Assembly (NCBI GenBank): GCA_035914695.1
Contig: JAMIQH010000165.1
Location: 1 to 20,942, forward strand
DNA length: 20,942 nt
Source of the DNA: JAOSJT01 sp035914695
GTDB lineage: Bacteria > Bacteroidota > Ignavibacteria > SZUA-365
Direction: 5' to 3'
In this document: piece by piece, positions 1-6,547 of the stretch
Numbering within the stretch: the first letter of the stretch is position 1
Layout: the number at the start of each line of letters is the position of its first letter
Notes under the pieces: model-generated
The model's input: only the letters and a program-made list of their open reading frames with translations
What the model was told of the DNA's origin: nothing
Database searches by the model: none
Program-made: the position numbers and the translations under genes

Positions 1-693
1 ATAGAGATCGCGCACTTTGTCGGATGGGAAGGCGTCGAGATCGCCGGCGAGCGTGAGATTCGTGCGTACTTCGGTGGAAAAGGCGAAGTGCCTGGAGAAA
101 AACACTTCGAAACCCAGCCCCGCGGGAAACACCCACGTGCTTTGTTCGGGTTCGTCGGGCATCAGGTACAAGCCCCCGATGCGGTAATCCTCCGGCGTGT
201 ACCACAGTTTGCCCGCACCTCCGAGAAAATACACGTTGAAATAGCGGGCGGGCAACAGGTCGAGGTACATCAGTCCGGCGAGCGACTGATACTCGGTGTT
301 GCGCACCTGGAGGTTGGCGTTCGTGCCAAACTGAATTTCAAACGCGGTTTGCGTGTTGCGCCGCCAGCGCCGATTGAAGCTGAGCTTCCCGCGCTCGCCC
401 TGCATGCCCACACGCAGGTAGGGACCGATGTTCCACGATGCCGCGACATGAAAGGCCTGGTCCACGCGCTCGTCGGTAAATTCGCCGTTGTACTTCGCGA
501 TACCCGCTCCGATCGTGATGGCGAGACGGCCTTCGGGATATCGCGGACGACCGGGATAGCTCACTTCCTGCGCTGCCATGTTCGTCGCGCCAAACATCAG
601 CGCGACGAGCAGAGTCATGCCTCGGAACGCAGTGGCATACCGCGAGCGACTCCAGTTTGGCGGATGGCCCCGCCACGCGCAGACCTGCCCCAT
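1..693 (-). CDS. Outer-membrane beta-barrel protein, 3'-truncated by the window edge (paralogue of the next gene upstream)
   Basis: The frame is open from an ATG at 693 to base 1, giving 231 codons with no stop, so the C-terminus lies outside the window. I chose ATG 693 because GGAG lies 9 bases upstream and because it places RSR and other basic residues before the hydrophobic signal core (TLLVALMFGATNMAAQ). An ATG at 618 would leave a signal peptide with no positive charge but cannot be excluded. The start follows the stop of the 696-3290 gene by two bases, so the two are probably cotranscribed. The mature part alternates polar and hydrophobic residues as outer-membrane strands do. It aligns by eye with the barrel of the neighbour: RYPEG/RYSEG, NTEYQ/ETEYT, FNVYFLGGAG/FDLYFVAAAG and LAGDLDAF/FAGDFDAF. 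Inference: an OmpA-family surface protein that may continue into calcium-binding repeats and a peptidoglycan-binding domain as its paralogue does. The start is the least certain part. Confidence 0.8.
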   Translation of the reverse strand, partial: MGQVCAWRGHPPNWSRSRYATAFRGMTLLVALMFGATNMAAQEVSYPGRPRYPEGRLAITIGAGIAKYNGEFTDERVDQAFHVAASWNIGPYLRVGMQGERGKLSFNRRWRRNTQTAFEIQFGTNANLQVRNTEYQSLAGLMYLDLLPARYFNVYFLGGAGKLWYTPEDYRIGGLYLMPDEPEQSTWVFPAGLGFEVFFSRHFAFSTEVRTNLTLAGDLDAFPSDKVRDLY

Positions 694-695
694 GC

Positions 696-3290
696 TCAGC
701 GACTCCGCCGTGTTCCAAGGGTGATGATGTGCATTTCCACACGGCGATTGAGCGCGCGTCCGGCCTCAGTGTTGTTGGCAGTCAACGGACGTGATTTTCC
801 GAATCCTTTCGCGCGAATGCGCGCGGGTGCGATGCCCTGGCGAACGAAGAAGTTTTTCACTGCCAGCGCGCGGCGCATCGAGAGATTGTCGTTGTAGGTG
901 TCCGTGCCCGCATCATCGGTGTGTCCGCGCACCTCCACTACAAGTTCGGGCCATTCGTGGAACACCGCGGTTTTTTCGCGCAGATTGTTGAGATACTCAT
1001 CGAGGATGATATCGCTGTCGAACGCGAAAAGCATTTCGGACAAGATGAAGGTTTTTCCCTCCTCGAGTCCTTCCGCCGCGAAACCGGGCTGCGGATTGCG
1101 CATCGTCAGGACGGTGAAATCATACACGGGCATCGTAGCGGCCACACGCGCGTCGCGCTCAAGCGGTACGATATGCTGCACATTGCGCGGGTCGTACTCG
1201 TAGAATCGCGCGAACATTGGTGGAGGCAACGGTCCCTCTCGATCACGCGGATAGAGATTCCAGAGGCTTCGTTCCCCTTCGCCCGTGCCCACGCCGCTGC
1301 CGCGACCGCCGTCGCCTTCGCCCGTGCCGGGACCTGTCCCGCGGCCACCCTCGCCTTCGCCCGTGCCGGGACCTGTCCCGCGGCCACCCTCGCCTTCGCC
1401 CGTGCCGGGGCCCGTGCCGCGACCGCCATCGCCTTCGCCCGTGCCGGGGCCTGTCCCGCGACCGCCATCGCCTTCGCCCGTGCCGGGGCCTGTCCCGCGA
1501 CCGCCGTCGCCTGCGCCCGTGCCGGGACCCGTGCCGCGACCACCGTCGCCTGCGCCCGTGCCGGGGCCTGTTCCGCGTCCACCGTCGCCTGCGCCCGTGC
1601 CGGGGCCTGTCCCGCGTCCACCATCGCCTGCGCCCGTGCCGGGGCCCGTGCCGCGACCGCCGTCGCCTTCGCCCGTGCCGGGGCCTGTCCCGCGACCGCC
1701 ATCGCCTTCGCCCGTGCCGGGACCTGTCCCGCGACCGCCATCGCCTTCGCCCGTACCGGGACCTGTCCCGCGACCACCATCACCTTCGCCCGTGCCGGGG
1801 CCTGTCCCGCGACCGCCGTCGCCTTGCGCGAGCGGGGGTGGTGCGGGATACCCGATGCCATCGGGACAACCATCCTTGTCCGCGATGCCGTTGTAATTCT
1901 CCGGCACGAGCGGACATTGATCCACGCCATCCCAAATGCCGTCGCTGTCGGTATCGCGATCGAGTGGATCGGTGCGGGTCACCACGATTTCATGGTCGTC
2001 CCGCAAGCTATCGCCGTCGGTATCAACCGCGTTGGGATTGCTGTGATGGAAGGCGATTTCCTCGTAATCCGTGAGGCCGTCCCCATCACTGTCCGCGAGC
2101 AACGGATCGGTGCGATAGGTGACAACCTCGTTGTAATCGAACACGCCATCTTCATCCGTATCAGCGCGTAGTGGATTGGTTTTGTACATACGCATTTCAT
2201 CCGCATCGCTCATACCGTCGAGATCGGTGTCGGGATAGGCGGGATCGGTGCCGATATCGAGTTCTTCCTTGTCGCTCAGGCCGTCGCTGTCGGTATCGGC
2301 CGCGCGGGGATTCGTGCCGTGGCGATAAATCTCCTCGAAGTCGACCAAGCCATCGCCATCGGTATCGCGCGCCATGGTGGCGGTGCGGAATACGTCGACC
2401 TCCTCGTAATCATTGAGGCGGTCGAGATCGCTGTCGCGTTGCAACGCGTTGCTGCGTGTGAATTGCACCTCTTCGTAATCGGAGAGGCCATCACCGTCGC
2501 TGTCGATATCGTAGGGATCGCTGCCGAGCGCTTCCTCGCTGCGATTGGTCAGCAAATCGCCATCGTAGTCATCATTCTGAAAGAGGAACACCTTCAGGCC
2601 CACCGTCCCCATTACAAGGTTGTCGTTGGTGGGATCGGGACGGTAGGGACGCGAGCCACCGGCCTTGATGTAATCGATGGTGAGGTCCTTTTCCTCAAAC
2701 GCATCGAAATCACCGGCGAAAAACATGGTGTACTGCAACTCGGCGGACAGCGCGATCAGCGAGGTGATATGTACGTCGAAGCCCACGGCGAACGGGACCG
2801 ACACCGCGCCGGGCAAATCCGCCTTGGGACGGACGCGTGCGATATCGCCGCTGTGATCGTCGGCATCGTACACGCCAACGCCTGCGGCGGCAACGAAATA
2901 GAGATCGAACACGGAGAATTGAAGCGGTGTAATCTGCAGAGCGAGATGAAAGGCGGTGTACTCGGTTTCGGTGACGCCAGCAATATCATCGAACTGAAAA
3001 TCATAGAGTTGCTGATCCACCAGTCCGGGCTCGCGATAATACGAGGCGATACCGTAATCGACACGGATACCGGCGGAGAGGAATGGGCGAATCGAATACA
3101 TCGCGCTCAGAGCGAACGTGCGCGAATCGTCGACGGGTCTGAAATCCCCGAGGTAACGGTTGATGCCACCCCCGAAGCGCAGCGCCAGCAGACCTTCGGA
3201 ATAGCGCGAGCGAAATTCGTGATCTAGCATGCCCGACTGCGCCGACGCTTGGGTACCCCAAAAAAGCGACGCCAAGAACAGCAATGCCAT
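696..3290 (-). CDS. OmpA-family outer-membrane protein with TSP3 calcium repeats and a 13-residue Gly-rich repeat linker
   Basis: 864 residues. Residues 1-18 are a signal peptide ending in SAQ. Residues ~19-237 are a beta-barrel-like domain. Residues ~258-476 hold about nine 22-23-residue thrombospondin type 3 units (DTDGDGLxDxEE pattern) that bind calcium in known families. Residues 490-671 are 14 copies of a Gly-rich 13-mer. Residues ~745-860 are an OmpA C-terminal domain: GHTDDAG with D792 and LSMRRA with R807 match the spacing of the Asp and Arg that hold diaminopimelate of peptidoglycan, and NRRVEM closes the domain. Inferred role: linking outer membrane to cell wall, with the acidic and Gly-rich parts acting as a long periplasmic stalk. 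ATG 3290 was chosen because the signal core begins there. It lacks a basic n-region, so an in-frame TTG at 3320 (adding an Arg) is an alternative. The frame is open much further upstream, but that stretch is antisense-free reading through the methyltransferase gene and looks non-coding. No clear ribosome binding site is seen. Confidence 0.93.
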   Translation of the reverse strand: MALLFLASLFWGTQASAQSGMLDHEFRSRYSEGLLALRFGGGINRYLGDFRPVDDSRTFALSAMYSIRPFLSAGIRVDYGIASYYREPGLVDQQLYDFQFDDIAGVTETEYTAFHLALQITPLQFSVFDLYFVAAAGVGVYDADDHSGDIARVRPKADLPGAVSVPFAVGFDVHITSLIALSAELQYTMFFAGDFDAFEEKDLTIDYIKAGGSRPYRPDPTNDNLVMGTVGLKVFLFQNDDYDGDLLTNRSEEALGSDPYDIDSDGDGLSDYEEVQFTRSNALQRDSDLDRLNDYEEVDVFRTATMARDTDGDGLVDFEEIYRHGTNPRAADTDSDGLSDKEELDIGTDPAYPDTDLDGMSDADEMRMYKTNPLRADTDEDGVFDYNEVVTYRTDPLLADSDGDGLTDYEEIAFHHSNPNAVDTDGDSLRDDHEIVVTRTDPLDRDTDSDGIWDGVDQCPLVPENYNGIADKDGCPDGIGYPAPPPLAQGDGGRGTGPGTGEGDGGRGTGPGTGEGDGGRGTGPGTGEGDGGRGTGPGTGEGDGGRGTGPGTGAGDGGRGTGPGTGAGDGGRGTGPGTGAGDGGRGTGPGTGAGDGGRGTGPGTGEGDGGRGTGPGTGEGDGGRGTGPGTGEGEGGRGTGPGTGEGEGGRGTGPGTGEGDGGRGSGVGTGEGERSLWNLYPRDREGPLPPPMFARFYEYDPRNVQHIVPLERDARVAATMPVYDFTVLTMRNPQPGFAAEGLEEGKTFILSEMLFAFDSDIILDEYLNNLREKTAVFHEWPELVVEVRGHTDDAGTDTYNDNLSMRRALAVKNFFVRQGIAPARIRAKGFGKSRPLTANNTEAGRALNRRVEMHIITLGTRRSR
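1278..1823 (-). repeat. Tandem array: 14 x 39 bp (13-residue GDGGRGTGPGTGE unit)
   Basis: Fourteen head-to-tail units of exactly 39 bp with no spacers encode residues 490-671 of the OmpA-family protein. In coding order units 1-4 end in Glu (GAA), units 5-8 in Ala (GCA), and units 9-14 in Glu. Units 12 and 13 begin GE instead of GD, and unit 14 is the most diverged (GSGVGTGE). Third-base differences (for example gggacc against ggggcc) also occur between copies. Because 39 is a multiple of three and the units lack stop codons, several other frames are open across the array. The array sits between the calcium repeats and the peptidoglycan-binding domain, so copy number should change linker length without breaking the frame. 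Confidence 0.97.
1863..2519 (-). repeat. Thrombospondin type 3 repeat region (~69-bp period)
   Basis: This stretch encodes about nine degenerate 22-23-residue units, each opening with D(S/T)DxDG and followed by an acidic DYEE-like element and an NP or DP turn. On the plus strand the repeated word is the gtcgctgtcggtatc type. The final unit contains DQCPLVPENYNGIADKDGCPD with two Cys, the classical TSP3 ending. Spacing is regular at the protein level but the DNA copies are well diverged, so the array is old compared with the neighbouring 39-bp repeats. In known TSP3 proteins the Asp-rich loops bind calcium and stiffen the stalk. Confidence 0.9.
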
Positions 3291-3460
3291 AGCAACGCTG
3301 CGAAGAACACCACCAAACAAGGTGCGATGTTCGACATATTCGCATCGACGAGAATGCGTCGCATCCCGCCCATGCGCCGAGGAAATGATCAAACGCACTG
3401 AGCCACTATCGCAAATACAACCTGATCTCTCATCAAAATAGGGCTTTCGGCAGAGGAAAC

Positions 3461-4300
3461 CTATGCTTTCATGTCCGAATTCAGGGACTGCGCGGCTGCA
3501 TCGAGCGCGTACATGAGGATGGCGTGCGCCATGGCGAGATTGAGGGATTCGGCGCCGCCCCTCCGCGGTATGCTGACGCGATGTGCGGCGCCATCGATGA
3601 GCGCCGGTGGTACGCCATGCGCCTCCGAACCGAAGAGCAGCAGCAGTGGCGTGCTGAGCAGGGTCGCAACATCCTTCGTTCCACCTTCGGGCACGGTTAC
3701 CGTCAGCGCGCGCCCGGTGTCGGTGGCCAGACGCTGGAGGTGCTCCGCATGATCGTACACCGCAATGCTCACGCGAAAAATCGAGCCCATGCTGGCACGC
3801 ACGACTTTGGCGTTCCACGGGTCAACGCTGCCATGCGAGAGCAGGAGCAGTGGTGCGCCGAACCAATCCATGCTCCGAATGATGGTGCCGAGATTGCCGG
3901 GATCGGACACCTCGTGCAGGGCCACGACGGGGATATGCGCGGGCACGGCCATCAGCGCCGCTTCGGCGTCCAGGCGCGGAATGTCCGCGACGGCCGCGAT
4001 GCCCTGCGGATGTTCGGTGTCGGCAAGGCGCGCGAATTTCCTGGCCGATGTTGTGTACAGCGGCACGTGCAGACGCGCTGCGTGATGCAACAATGCGGCA
4101 TGGCGGTCTATCGCGTCATCGCGCACGAGGAGAAGCCGCAGCGCGGCCCCATTGCGCAATGCGTCCTCCACCAGCCGCTCTCCTTCCAGCAGTGTGGCGG
4201 ATGCGCTCTGCCGTTCCCGACGCTTCCGCAAAGAGGCGATATCGTCGAACTGCTCCCGCGTCAATGCGCGCAGGGCGAGAGAATCAGTTGTTGCGCGCAC
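3461..4300 (-). CDS. SpoU/TrmH-family RNA 2'-O-ribose methyltransferase
   Basis: 279 residues from a GTG at 4300, a normal size for the TrmH/RlmB-like group. This start overlaps the preceding lipoprotein gene by 17 bases, consistent with translational coupling; longer in-frame extension would run deep into that gene and has no family similarity. Residues ~10-100 resemble the substrate-binding N-domain (LLEGERLVEDAL near residue 37). The SAM-binding knotted domain shows its three motifs: NLGTIIRSMDWFG at 136-148, VVRASMGSIFRV at 167-178, and LLLFGSEAHGVPPALI through SIPRRGGAESLNLAMAHAI at 220-261. In the family these bind S-adenosylmethionine through a trefoil knot, and the Arg of motif 1 and Asn of motif 3 are catalytic. 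The target (rRNA or tRNA position) cannot be read from the sequence. One small oddity is FGSEAHG where most members have GNE(G/A)xG. Confidence 0.93.
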   Translation of the reverse strand: MRATTDSLALRALTREQFDDIASLRKRRERQSASATLLEGERLVEDALRNGAALRLLLVRDDAIDRHAALLHHAARLHVPLYTTSARKFARLADTEHPQGIAAVADIPRLDAEAALMAVPAHIPVVALHEVSDPGNLGTIIRSMDWFGAPLLLLSHGSVDPWNAKVVRASMGSIFRVSIAVYDHAEHLQRLATDTGRALTVTVPEGGTKDVATLLSTPLLLLFGSEAHGVPPALIDGAAHRVSIPRRGGAESLNLAMAHAILMYALDAAAQSLNSDMKA

Positions 4301-4685
4301 CTTCGTCCAACCAGGTTTTAATGCCCTTGAGCTGGTTCTCGTTGATGATGATCGGCACTTCGAGAGGATGCGGCAGACGTCCGTCGATTTTCTGCAACAG
4401 CAAACTGCTCTGGCTGTCGAAGGGTATGACCACACCGGGCCGCTCGGTGGTGGCCACATAGGAGGTGAGACTCAGGTTGCCCGCGCGTGTCTGATCCTCG
4501 TGACAGCCGTACGCGGCGCAACGCAGGGTGAAAAAGGGCTGGACATGCGCGGCGTAGCTGACGTCCTTGTCCGGAAAAATGATCTCGTCGCCAGGCCGTA
4601 CGCCGTCGTCATCGCAGGCGTTGAACGCGGCGAGCAACAGCACGGGGAGCAGCACGAGTGCCAACAGCGCAAGGGCGGATCTCAT
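4284..4685 (-). CDS. Small cytochrome-c-like lipoprotein with a CX4CH haem motif
   Basis: 133 residues. The N-terminus is a lipoprotein signal: a hydrophobic core (ALLALVLLPVLLLAA) and a lipobox-like FNAC with C24 the likely lipidated residue. The mature protein begins CDDDG. A haem-attachment motif CAAYGCH (C56, C61, H62, i.e. CX4CH rather than CX2CH) follows VQPFFTLR, as in the small cytochromes of the planctomycete-type family found in Bacteroidota/Ignavibacteria proteins. The C-terminal IKTWLDEGARNN is the usual family ending. No Met follows the haem motif, so a Met distal ligand is absent; H106 is the only downstream His. The ATG at 4685 overlaps the nucleotidase stop in an ATGA, with GGAG seven bases upstream. 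An electron-transfer or haem-binding role in the envelope is inferred; partners are unknown. Confidence 0.85.
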   Translation of the reverse strand: MRSALALLALVLLPVLLLAAFNACDDDGVRPGDEIIFPDKDVSYAAHVQPFFTLRCAAYGCHEDQTRAGNLSLTSYVATTERPGVVIPFDSQSSLLLQKIDGRLPHPLEVPIIINENQLKGIKTWLDEGARNN

Positions 4686-6202
4686 GGTCGTTCTCCGATG
4701 AAAATGATTCGATTGTCCAGCGTGGGTGTGATGCTGCGCTGCGCGCGTACGGCCTCGATAAACACGTCTCGATCCACATGCGCAGGCAGCACCGGCTGCG
4801 GATCGATGGCGCTTTGCGGCAAGCCAAACACCTCCCACGCATGTCCGGCCACGTACGTATTGCTCACCACAGTGTAGCGTCGCGCGGGATCAATGGCTGC
4901 ACCTTGCACCGTGGCCTCGAGCGCGGCATCGCCTCCCAGGGTGAAATCGTAGCGGTAGCGCACGCCACTCACCTGACAGAACTCCTTCGTCGTGGTGGCC
5001 TGATGCAGCAACATACCGCGGAGTTGCGCGCCGGTCACGGTGAAGGTGACGAACTCATTGCCGAAGGGACTGATTTCCCACATGTCGCGCAGGGATATCG
5101 GACCTGCCGCGAGATCCTTGCGAATACCGCCGTTGTTTTGAAAGGCCACGTCGGCCTTGGCGAACTCCCGCATCACATCCGCTTGCCAATTACCCAGCGC
5201 ACTCTCGCCAAAATCATTCCGCAGCCAGTCTCCCTTCAAGGTGCCGATGATTTCTTTCAAACCCTCGTCCACCAACGCTTCGAATTCCGCCACCTTTTGC
5301 GCGACGACGGGATCGGGCGTGACGCCGTCCACACGCGTGGGGATCAAGTTGCCATTCGCCGTCAGCACGCGACCATTCGCGGCATCCACCTGAAGATCGA
5401 GTTTGCCCAGCCATTGGCCACGGTTCCCCGCCTGTACAATCAGTGCGCCATTGACGCGCATCGGGGCCTGCAAGGCGGTGTGCGAATGGCCGCCCACAAT
5501 CACATCGATGTCCCCGACGGTCGCGGCCAGCAACGAATCCTGATCCACGCCCATGTGGCTGAGCACCACGATCACATTTGCACCGAAGCGCTGCTCCAAC
5601 TCGCCCTTGGCCTGCCGCACGGCGATGGCGGGTTGGAGTACATCGATATCGCGTACATTCTCGCGCATGGTCAACGTGGCGAGATCGGGAGGCGCGAGTC
5701 CGATGATACCGACGACGAGTCCGCCCACGCGCAGCACGCGATAGCGTGGCACGAACGGCGTCCCGCGCGCTTTGTCCCAGAGATTCGCGGAGATGATGGG
5801 AAAGGTGACCGTGGGGAGCAAGGTGCGCAACTGCTCGATTCCGTAATCGAACTCGTGATTCCCCAGTGTCATGGCATCGGGTTGCATGAGTTCGAGCAGG
5901 ACGAATTGCGAACGTCCCTGCGTGATCGAGGACACCGGCGTTCCCTGAAAATCGTCGCCGGCATGGAGCAGGAGCACCGAGGCGGTGGTGTCGCGCACCG
6001 CATCGATATAGGCCTTGAGCACAGCAAGCCCACCCACCTTGACACGCTCGTCGATGCCGTTGGCGTTCTTCAGCGTGAGTGTGGTCGGGACGTTCTGCGC
6101 GTGAAAATCATTGTAATGCAGAATGGTGAGTGGCACGGTCTGCGCCTGCAATGCGCCGGCGATGCCGAGCAGAACGGAGAGACTGAGCAGGATTGATCGC
6201 AT
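4682..6202 (-). CDS. UshA-like secreted 5'-nucleotidase / metallophosphoesterase
   Basis: 506 residues, close to the ~500-550 usual for the family. Signal peptide 1-20, cleaved before QTVPLTILH. The N-terminal metallophosphoesterase domain keeps the bimetal-site motifs: NDFHA (D32, H34), AGDD (D83), GNHEFD (N115, H116), LSHMG (H216) and GGHSH (H239, H241). The C-terminal domain has NNGGIR (R361) and SPFGN (F380), which bind the nucleotide in the family. The usual GGDGF-type nucleotide-stacking segment near the end reads GHAWEVF (residues 453-459), so base specificity may differ. Known members hydrolyse 5'-nucleotides, UDP-sugars or cyclic phosphodiesters in the periplasm or on the surface. 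ATG 6202 has AAGGA six bases upstream; reading further up would cross the tRNA gene. First gene of an operon with the cytochrome lipoprotein and the RNA methyltransferase. Confidence 0.94.
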   Translation of the reverse strand: MRSILLSLSVLLGIAGALQAQTVPLTILHYNDFHAQNVPTTLTLKNANGIDERVKVGGLAVLKAYIDAVRDTTASVLLLHAGDDFQGTPVSSITQGRSQFVLLELMQPDAMTLGNHEFDYGIEQLRTLLPTVTFPIISANLWDKARGTPFVPRYRVLRVGGLVVGIIGLAPPDLATLTMRENVRDIDVLQPAIAVRQAKGELEQRFGANVIVVLSHMGVDQDSLLAATVGDIDVIVGGHSHTALQAPMRVNGALIVQAGNRGQWLGKLDLQVDAANGRVLTANGNLIPTRVDGVTPDPVVAQKVAEFEALVDEGLKEIIGTLKGDWLRNDFGESALGNWQADVMREFAKADVAFQNNGGIRKDLAAGPISLRDMWEISPFGNEFVTFTVTGAQLRGMLLHQATTTKEFCQVSGVRYRYDFTLGGDAALEATVQGAAIDPARRYTVVSNTYVAGHAWEVFGLPQSAIDPQPVLPAHVDRDVFIEAVRAQRSITPTLDNRIIFIGERP

Positions 6203-6249
6203 GCGGAATCCTTCGCTGATAGCGGGATGGTCACACGGACGTTGGAACC

Positions 6250-6267
6250 GGTACAGGGAAATGTACC
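6250..6267 (-). repeat. Small inverted repeat in the nucleotidase leader
   Basis: GGTACA and TGTACC (6 bp, perfect) flank a six-base loop, between the tRNA terminator and the nucleotidase start. No U-run follows it, so it is not an intrinsic terminator. It could be a protein binding site, a 5'-UTR hairpin or chance. Confidence 0.35.
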
Positions 6268-6280
6268 CCGCCGCCGGGAA

Positions 6281-6309
6281 AGAAAAAACCCGGAACGGGG
6301 TCCGGGTTT
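6281..6309 (-). terminator. Rho-independent terminator of the tRNA-Glu gene
   Basis: On the minus strand a perfect 9-bp stem AAACCCGGA / TCCGGGTTT encloses a six-base loop (CCCCGT) and runs directly into a T-run (TTTTTTCT), counting the last stem T residues. It starts three bases after the CCA end of the tRNA, exactly where a terminator for a monocistronic tRNA is expected. Confidence 0.9.
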
Positions 6310-6312
6310 GGC

Positions 6313-6387
6313 TGGTAGCGCGTACGGGAATCGAACCCGTGTTTTGGCCTTGAGAGGGCCACGTCCTAGCCGCTAGACGAACGCGCC
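6313..6387 (-). tRNA. tRNA-Glu (anticodon CTC)
   Basis: The 75-base cloverleaf, CCA included in the DNA, folds fully: acceptor GGCGCGT/ACGCGCT, D-stem GTCT/GGAC, anticodon stem TGGCC/GGCCA with loop CTCTCAA (anticodon CTC, reading GAG), four-base variable loop AAAC, and T-arm ACGGG/CCCGT around TTCGAAT. The discriminator base is A. The first acceptor pair is G1-U72, a wobble pair. The gene stands alone, with its own promoter upstream and terminator downstream. In a GC-rich genome a dedicated CTC isoacceptor for GAG codons is expected beside a TTC one located elsewhere. Confidence 0.97.
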
Positions 6388-6401
6388 GCATTCAGTTCGG
6401 T

Positions 6402-6430
6402 AATATACGGAGATCCCGAAGGGTTTGCAA
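6402..6430 (-). promoter_or_regulatory. Sigma70-type promoter for tRNA-Glu
   Basis: Read on the minus strand: -35 box TTGCAA (6430-6425), a spacer of exactly 17 bases, and -10 box TATATT (6407-6402). Transcription would begin near 6395, about eight bases before the mature tRNA end at 6387. The AT-rich -10 stands out in otherwise GC-rich DNA. Confidence 0.75.
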
Positions 6431-6547
6431 ACGAATTTTGTCGTTGAGGTGCGCGCAGGAATCGACACGTCACTTGGCGGGGCAGCACGGACCGGTAACT
6501 CCCTCGTCACGCCGCTATGGATCCGCGCAAGACGCTGGTCGACCCGC

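Noticed and set aside
1278..1823. CRISPR-like regular repeat spacing
   Set aside because: The units abut with no unique spacers and are translated in frame as one protein linker; no cas genes are nearby.
921..2171. Long plus-strand open frames across the 39-bp repeat array (also 1217-2074 and 1285-1896)
   Set aside because: They exist because the repeat unit is a multiple of three and lacks stops in several frames. The products are low-complexity (RPPSPSPVPGPVP and similar) with no domain, and the minus frame has clear domains on both sides.
3411..3438. Possible Bacteroidota-type promoter (TTTG ... TATTTG) upstream of the OmpA-family gene
   Set aside because: The boxes match only partly and the 16-base spacing is shorter than usual for that class, so it is not supported enough to list as a feature.
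3291..3818. N-terminal extension of the OmpA-family gene up to an ATG at 3818
   Set aside because: The extension overlaps most of the 3' part of the methyltransferase gene, has Arg/His-rich composition without a domain, and would bury the signal peptide.
4301..4459. Longer start for the RNA methyltransferase
   Set aside because: It would overlap the cytochrome lipoprotein gene extensively, and the added residues have no similarity to the family's N-domain.
6203..6391. Extension of the 5'-nucleotidase frame through the tRNA region
   Set aside because: It would cross the tRNA and its terminator; a signal peptide with a good ribosome binding site begins at 6202.
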